This document shows positions 59,550-64,000 of a DNA stretch of 64,000 bases, in pieces. How positions within the stretch are numbered: position 1 is the stretch's first letter; each line of letters starts with the position of its first letter. The translations under genes and the position numbers were made by a program. The notes beneath the pieces were generated by a model. That model worked only from the letters and a program-made list of their open reading frames with translations, had not been told where the DNA came from and made no database searches. The stretch comes from QHXM01 sp032160705 (lineage in GTDB: Bacteria; Acidobacteriota; Blastocatellia; Pyrinomonadales; Pyrinomonadaceae): assembly GCA_032160705.1 (NCBI GenBank), contig JAVHVE010000048.1, positions 14,777 to 78,776 of the forward strand, read 5' to 3'.

Positions 59550-59936
59550 ATGAAGACGAATAAAGGACGCGAATTCTGTCTCATCGTTGAAGGCGCATAC
59601 CTGACTGAAACAGAAGCCGAACATGCCTTACGCGACCCGTTCATCGAAGACTGGGTTGAGCAAACCGGACGCTTTCGCATACACAATATGGGAGACATAG
59701 AGGTCGCGCCAGGCGTTGCGCTCGGCTCGCTCGGAGTCGTCATGCTCGACGAGCGAGTCTTCGAGATCGCCAGCTCAGACCCTGAGCATCCCCTCACCGA
59801 GCACAAAGCGAAAGGCGTCGCCGAAGCCCTCAAACGACAGGACATGTTTGACGAAATCTCGGTCGAACCAAGAGACGAGGAAGTGATGAGTGATGAAAAG
59901 CAGAATACAGAAGACAGGAGTCAGAAGTCAGAATAA
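59550..59936 (+). CDS. Hypothetical protein with hairpin-encoded tail
   Basis: 128 residues, soluble. It starts MKTNKGREFCLIVEGAYLTE and contains HALRDPFIEDWVEQTGRFRI, GSLGVVMLDERVFEIASSDP and KGVAEALKRQDMFDEISVEP. No family is recognised. The final residues (about DEKQNTEDRSQKSE) are encoded by the hairpin at 59892-60013, and resemble the tails of RarA and RecQ, which also end in hairpin elements. Confidence 0.65.
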   Translation: MKTNKGREFCLIVEGAYLTETEAEHALRDPFIEDWVEQTGRFRIHNMGDIEVAPGVALGSLGVVMLDERVFEIASSDPEHPLTEHKAKGVAEALKRQDMFDEISVEPRDEEVMSDEKQNTEDRSQKSE

Positions 59937-60013
59937 ATATGCGGAGAACCGCTTCAACTGATTTTCTTTTCTTCTGTCTCCTGTCTTCTGTATTCTGACT
60001 CCTGCTTTTCATC
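59892..60013. repeat. Heptamer-word hairpin, CAGAAGA type with inverted GCGGAGAACCGC core
   Basis: GATGAAAAGCAGAATACAGA words pair with TCTGTATTCTGACTCCTGCT plus TTTCATC. The core GCGG-AGAA-CCGC is followed by CTGATTTTC, the inverse orientation of 10541 and 16809. The outer GATGAAAAGC/GCTTTTCATC pairing is exact. Confidence 0.88.
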
Positions 60014-60029
60014 CCTCATTACTATTTTT

Positions 60030-60569
60030 ATGAATAGTTTTCTTGATGGGCGCGTTCGTGTTCTGACGGGTGACATTACAGGCCAGAGTGTGGAGGCTAT
60101 CGTTAATGCCGCTAATTCCGGTTTGTTGGGTGGAGCGGGCGTTGACGGGGCAATTCACCGTGCGGGCGGTGCAACGATCTTAGAAGAATGCCGTGAAATC
60201 CGGCGCACACGATTGCCCGATGGTTTGCCGACAGGCGAGGCCGTCATCACGAGCGGCGGGCTGCTCGCCGCGCGCTACGTGATTCATACGGTCGGCCCCA
60301 TCTATGGTCGTCACAATGGACGTGAGGCCGAGCTGCTCGCGGCGTGCTATCAAAATTCGCTCCGGTTGGCCTCCGAGCATGAGCTAGCTTCAATAGCTTT
60401 CCCGGCAATTTCGACCGGCGCATACGGCTACCCGCGCGAGGAAGCGGCAGAGGTCGCGTCTCGTGCGATTGCGGATTTTCTCAAGCGGGAATCTTCGATT
60501 CTGGAAGTGCGGCTCGTCTTTTTCTCGCCAGACGATGCGAGAGTATTCTTGAGTAAGCAAACATTTTGA
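60030..60569 (+). CDS. Macrodomain protein (ADP-ribose or O-acetyl-ADP-ribose hydrolase-like)
   Basis: 179 residues, single macrodomain of the MacroD/YmdB type. Typical motifs: LTGDITGQSVEAIVNAANSG, GLLGGAGVDGAIHRAGG (ligand loop), and AFPAISTGAYGYPREEAAEV (second ligand loop). It may remove mono-ADP-ribose or deacetylate O-acetyl-ADP-ribose. The start is ATG 60030, after the hairpin. No sirtuin or ADP-ribosyltransferase is nearby. Confidence 0.92.
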   Translation: MNSFLDGRVRVLTGDITGQSVEAIVNAANSGLLGGAGVDGAIHRAGGATILEECREIRRTRLPDGLPTGEAVITSGGLLAARYVIHTVGPIYGRHNGREAELLAACYQNSLRLASEHELASIAFPAISTGAYGYPREEAAEVASRAIADFLKRESSILEVRLVFFSPDDARVFLSKQTF

Positions 60570-60641
60570 TGATGGGCAATAGACGATGAACTGAAAAGGA
60601 CGCTTTAGCTTTTGTCTATCGTCCGACCAAAGGGAGCATAG

Positions 60642-62801
60642 ATGGTTCAAGTGGGTGAGGAGATCGAGCGCAGGGCTGCTCCGCGAGAGCGCGCATTGCC
60701 TGAGCCGTTGCGCGCTCTGGGGCGGCTGGCCTGGAATTACTGGTGGAGCTGGGCGGCGGACGGCGCGGCTGTCTTTCGCGACTTAGACCCTGCGGTCTGG
60801 GAAGAGTGTGAGCATAACCCGCGCCGCTTGCTGGCAGAGGTCTCGGAGTTTCGCCTCATGCAGATGGCGACAGACCCTGTTTATAACGAGCGTGTGAGCC
60901 GTTTGACTGCCCACTTCGATAAATACATGGCCGACAGGCGAACATGGGACGGGCGGACTGACAAAAAGATTAGTTGGGAACATCCAGTCGCCTATTTCTG
61001 CGCCGAATACGGAATTCATAATTCTTTGCCGCTCTATTCCGGTGGGCTGGGAATGCTCGCGGGCGATCATCTGAAATCTGCGAGTGATCTGCGGTTGCCG
61101 CTCGCGGCGGTCGGACTGCTTTATCGTTACGGCTATTTTCGTCAACGCTTGAGACGCGACGGCTGGCAGGAAGAACATTACGGCGAGACACATCCGTCGG
61201 TGCTGCCGATCCAGCAGGTCAAGGATGAAGCGGGCGATGCCCTCATGATCGAAGTCCTGATGCGCGGGCGCAATGTGCGCGCACACGCATGGCGCGTGGA
61301 TGTTGGCCGCATCACGCTTTACCTGCTGGACACGAATATCGCGGAGAACGAAGAAACCGACCGCTGGGTGACGGGACATCTTTACGGCGGCGACCGCGAG
61401 ACGCGCATCGTGCAGGAGATGATGCTGGGCATTGGCGGAGTCCGCCTGCTTCGTCGTTTGGGAATCGAACCGCACGTCTTTCATCTGAACGAAGGCCATT
61501 CGGCTTTTCTAACGCTGGAGTTGGCGCGCGAGATCAGGGAAGCGGAAGGTGTCGCGTTCGACGAAGCGGCGCGAAGGGTGCGCGAGCGTTGTGTTTTCAC
61601 AACTCACACGCCGGTTGCTGCCGGGAATGACGAGTTTATCATTCCGCTCGTCGAAAAAACTTTCGGCTCGTCTTACGAAGAGGCACTCGGACTCTCGCAC
61701 GAAGAGTTTATCAACCTGGGTCGCGTCATGCCGAACGACGAGGATGAGCTTTACGGGCTGACGCCACTTGCCATCAAGATGTGCCGCTCGACCAACGGCG
61801 TCAGTCGCAAGCACGGCGAGGTGTCACGCGCTTTGTGGCAGAAGATGTGGCCGGAGCGATCTTTACGGGAAGTTCCGATTACGTCCGTCACTAACGGCGT
61901 CCACGCGCCGACGTGGGTCGCGCCGCTCATTCGCGCGCTTTATGAAAAACATGTCGGGCAAAATTGGGATGAGATTGCGCTCAAACCCGAAGAATGGAAA
62001 AGGGGCGTTGAGAAAATCTCCGACGAAGAGTTGTGGCGCGCGCACCTGTTGCTCAAACAAAGGCTCGTCGCTTTCGTCCGGCATCGTTCGTTTCATGCTC
62101 GCTTAAGCAATAACGAGAGCATGGATTACACGGAATCCGCGCGGACGATGTTCGACCCAAACGCTTTGACCATCGGGTTTGCTCGCCGCGTCGCCGCGTA
62201 CAAGCGCTGGAGCTTGCTCCTGACAGACCCGCACAGGCTGCTGCGCTTAATCAACGACGAGGAGCGCCCGCTGCAATTCGTCTTCGCGGGCAAGGCGCAC
62301 CCGCAGGATCAGGGCGCAAAATTTATCCTGCAACAACTCGCGCAGTGGAAGTACGACCCGCTCGTCCGCCATCGAGCAGTCTTTCTGCAAGACTACGATC
62401 AGGAGATTGCGCGCCAGCTCGTGCAATCCGTAGATGTCTGGATGAACGTCCCGCGTCGCCCGCTCGAAGCTTCCGGGACAAGCGGCGAGAAGGTGGCGAT
62501 GAACGGCGGGTTGAATCTATCGGTCCTGGACGGCTGGTGGATTGAAGGCTACGACGGCACGAACGGTTTTTCCATCGGCGACGTGGTTGAAGGCAATGAG
62601 GCCGCCGACATTGACGAAGCGGACGCCCAATCGCTGTATCGCACGCTCGAAGAAGAAGTCTTGCCGATGTATTACGAGCGCGATGCGGAAGGCATTCCGC
62701 GCCGCTGGGTCGCCATGATGAAGCGCTCGATTGAGACGCTCGTCCCGGCTTTCAACAGCGACCGGATGGTTGAAGAGTACGCGCGCCGGATTTACCTGTG
62801 A
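60642..62801 (+). CDS. glgP: Alpha-glucan (glycogen) phosphorylase, GT35
   Basis: Releases glucose 1-phosphate from alpha-1,4-glucan with pyridoxal phosphate. 719 residues. The N-terminal DUF3417-like part has LPEPLRALGRLAWNYWWSWA. The core contains VAYFCAEYGIHNSLPLYSGG and LGMLAGDHLKSASDLRLPLA. VFHLNEGHSAFLTLELAREI, TSVTNGVHAPTWVAP and ASGTSGEKVAMNGGLNLSVL with DGWWIEGYDGTNGFSIGD complete the catalytic region. This is the shorter bacterial GlgP clade with an N-terminal extension. No other glycogen genes are in the window. Confidence 0.95.
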   Translation: MVQVGEEIERRAAPRERALPEPLRALGRLAWNYWWSWAADGAAVFRDLDPAVWEECEHNPRRLLAEVSEFRLMQMATDPVYNERVSRLTAHFDKYMADRRTWDGRTDKKISWEHPVAYFCAEYGIHNSLPLYSGGLGMLAGDHLKSASDLRLPLAAVGLLYRYGYFRQRLRRDGWQEEHYGETHPSVLPIQQVKDEAGDALMIEVLMRGRNVRAHAWRVDVGRITLYLLDTNIAENEETDRWVTGHLYGGDRETRIVQEMMLGIGGVRLLRRLGIEPHVFHLNEGHSAFLTLELAREIREAEGVAFDEAARRVRERCVFTTHTPVAAGNDEFIIPLVEKTFGSSYEEALGLSHEEFINLGRVMPNDEDELYGLTPLAIKMCRSTNGVSRKHGEVSRALWQKMWPERSLREVPITSVTNGVHAPTWVAPLIRALYEKHVGQNWDEIALKPEEWKRGVEKISDEELWRAHLLLKQRLVAFVRHRSFHARLSNNESMDYTESARTMFDPNALTIGFARRVAAYKRWSLLLTDPHRLLRLINDEERPLQFVFAGKAHPQDQGAKFILQQLAQWKYDPLVRHRAVFLQDYDQEIARQLVQSVDVWMNVPRRPLEASGTSGEKVAMNGGLNLSVLDGWWIEGYDGTNGFSIGDVVEGNEAADIDEADAQSLYRTLEEEVLPMYYERDAEGIPRRWVAMMKRSIETLVPAFNSDRMVEEYARRIYL

Positions 62802-62885
62802 GAATTTAAGAACACCGTTGGCCGCATCTTTCAGAAATAATCTATCCAAAATGGACTTCTGCAAGTCCTCAATCAGGAGGTTCGC

Positions 62886-63416
62886 TTGAAAGGTCTCATT
62901 TTTCTCTTGTTGCTCTTGATCGTTCCGGTCGCCCTGGGGCAAGCACCACAGACCATGCCGGTCAAGGTTTATTTCTCAAACGATAAGCTTATTCCGGGTG
63001 GTGAAGATTGCACCGGCAAGGTGTTTCCGGTAACGAGGACGATTCCGAAAACTGCGGCGGTCGCCCGCGCCGCCCTCGAACAACTGCTTGGCGGCCCGAC
63101 TGAAACCGAAAAGGCAAAAGGCTACTGGTCTTGGTTCAATGACGAGACGAAATCGGTTCTGCTCGGTGTGAAAGTGAAGAACAAGACCGCTTATGTCAAT
63201 TTCAAAGACTTGACTGCGTTCCCATTTCTCGGCAACGCCACGACGAGTTGCGGCAGCACGCACTTTTTCGCCCAACTCGATAAGACGTTATTGCAATTCC
63301 CCGGCATCAAGCATGTCTTCTACGCGATTGAAGGCGACCCGGAAGCGTTTTACGGCTGGTTACAATTCGACTGCCCCAGGGAACTCAAAAACTGCGATAA
63401 AACGAATTTCAAATAA
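62886..63416 (+). CDS. Secreted GerMN-domain protein
   Basis: 176 residues from TTG 62886, behind AGGAGG. The signal peptide is MKGLIFLLLLLIVPVALG. The GerMN-type domain covers about 25-150 (VKVYFSNDKLIPGGEDCTGK, FPVTRTIPKTAAVARAALEQ, LLGGPTETEKAKGYWSWFND, ENV-like KTAYVNFKDLTAFPFLG). Paired Cys at DCTGK and TTSCGST may form a disulfide. It is likely periplasmic. GerMN domains are found in spore germination, lipoprotein and LpqB-type proteins; the role here is unknown. Confidence 0.85.
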   Translation: MKGLIFLLLLLIVPVALGQAPQTMPVKVYFSNDKLIPGGEDCTGKVFPVTRTIPKTAAVARAALEQLLGGPTETEKAKGYWSWFNDETKSVLLGVKVKNKTAYVNFKDLTAFPFLGNATTSCGSTHFFAQLDKTLLQFPGIKHVFYAIEGDPEAFYGWLQFDCPRELKNCDKTNFK

Positions 63417-63443
63417 GGGGCTCAAGTCTTCGCCGTCTGCCCG

Positions 63444-63475
63444 GCGGCGTCAGTGAGACGCCTCACTGACGCCGC
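63444..63475. terminator. Perfect 14-bp terminator between convergent genes
   Basis: GCGGCGTCAGTGAG (63444-63457) pairs exactly with CTCACTGACGCCGC (63462-63475), loop ACGC, followed by TTTT. The stem overlaps the stop of msrB, so it could serve both strands. Confidence 0.85.
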
Positions 63476-63990
63476 TTTTCCACAAACTTCATCGCCACGC
63501 CGTTCATACAATAGCGCCGGCCGGTTGGTTCGGGGCCATCGTCAAAGACGTGTCCCAGATGCGCGTCGCAGCGATTACATAAAACCTCCGTCCGCGTCGC
63601 ACCCAAACTATTATCAACTTCCTCCCGCACGTTTGCTTTGGCGATAGGCTTCCAGAAGCTCGGCCAACCCGTGTGCGAGTCAAACTTGGTGCGCGAGCTA
63701 AATAAGGGCAGGGAACAAGAGACACATTCAAAGACGCCATTTTTATGAATGTCGTTGAGCGGGCTTGAGTAGGGCGCTTCAGTCCCTTTTTCCCGCGTCA
63801 CATGATACTGCTCCGGGGTGAGTATGCGTTTCCATTCGGCGTCTGTTTTGACCACCTTTTTGAACGGGAGCACATCCATCTTTCCCCTGATTAACTCACT
63901 CTGAGTTAAAGCCTGCACATGCGGCATTCTGGAAAGACCGGCAACTGCTCCCAGCGTTATGGCAGATTTGATAAAGAAACGTCTATTCAT
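63463..63990 (-). CDS. msrB: Peptide-methionine (R)-S-oxide reductase MsrB, exported
   Basis: 175 residues. The N-terminus MNRRFFIKSAITLGAVAGLS resembles a twin-arginine signal (RRFF followed by a hydrophobic stretch), so it is likely periplasmic; TatA is encoded elsewhere in the window. Zinc ligands Cys89, Cys92 (ECVSCSLPLF) and Cys138, Cys141 (CNRCDAHLGH) flank the conserved SHTGWPSFW and GHVFDDGPEPTGRRYCMNG with catalytic Cys161. It repairs oxidised methionine. The start at ATG 63990 is only 11 bases from the window end. Confidence 0.93.
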   Translation of the reverse strand: MNRRFFIKSAITLGAVAGLSRMPHVQALTQSELIRGKMDVLPFKKVVKTDAEWKRILTPEQYHVTREKGTEAPYSSPLNDIHKNGVFECVSCSLPLFSSRTKFDSHTGWPSFWKPIAKANVREEVDNSLGATRTEVLCNRCDAHLGHVFDDGPEPTGRRYCMNGVAMKFVEKRRQ

Positions 63991-64000
63991 TACGAAGGCT

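Overview
The window is one contiguous bacterial chromosome segment, dense in genes, fairly GC-rich, with no rRNA, tRNA, CRISPR, prophage or insertion-sequence signal that I could find. The gene set suggests an Acidobacteriota member, possibly Blastocatellia-like. The pointers are a CPxC/FCxxDG zinc-ribbon plus FlgO/TolB-like plus TPR protein, a DUF2911 protein, many secreted proteins of unknown function and a characteristic intergenic repeat flora. This is inference from gene content, not a phylogenetic result.

Layout: 1-3.6 kb is the end of the ribosomal alpha operon (rpsM, rpsK, rpsD, rpoA, rplQ). 3.8-6 kb holds accB-accC (biotin carboxyl carrier and biotin carboxylase). 6-10.5 kb is a growth and ribosome-assembly run (rplU, rpmA, obg, nadD, rsfS, a sigma-54 activator, rlmH). 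10.6-18.2 kb has a DksA/TraR-like protein, a ComF-type phosphoribosyltransferase, a prolyl aminopeptidase, a zinc-ribbon/TPR protein, an HNH nuclease, TatA, a methyltransferase and RarA. 18.3-21 kb has small, secreted or basic proteins. 21.3-25 kb holds a Wzc-like tyrosine autokinase, a PqqD-domain protein with two C-terminal cystine-knot-like modules, and a lone receiver. 25-28.5 kb has small unknowns, YchF and a DUF5996 protein. 28.7-35.4 kb holds TldD/TldE and two polytopic membrane proteins. 35.6-42.1 kb holds SMC, a secreted unknown and a sigma/anti-sigma pair. 42.4-50.9 kb has a YheT-like hydrolase, RecQ, a cytochrome c and an M3 peptidase. 51-54.8 kb is an accessory patch with a 21-bp tandem array, 29-bp direct repeats, a GT39-like enzyme and a frameshifted gene. 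54.9-64 kb has Uma2, an EF-G paralogue, a DCC-family protein, a VWA-like protein, a macrodomain protein, glycogen phosphorylase, a GerMN protein and MsrB.

The most striking feature is a family of 23 long hairpins plus one orphan arm. Their arms are tandem 7-bp words (9-10 bp in a few). The word differs between loci, but the two arms at one locus are complementary. They occupy all four junctions of the alpha operon and many other gene boundaries, supply C-terminal tails to several proteins, and in one case lie in frame inside a membrane-protein gene. Two arm-word classes share a core with GCGGAGAACC, and one pair shows a compensatory base change. A second class consists of two nested palindromes sharing the GCAATAT...TAGCC layout.

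The best candidate for an undescribed protein system is the PqqD / Tat-like helix / tandem knottin-like protein at 23734-24306, directly after the tyrosine kinase.
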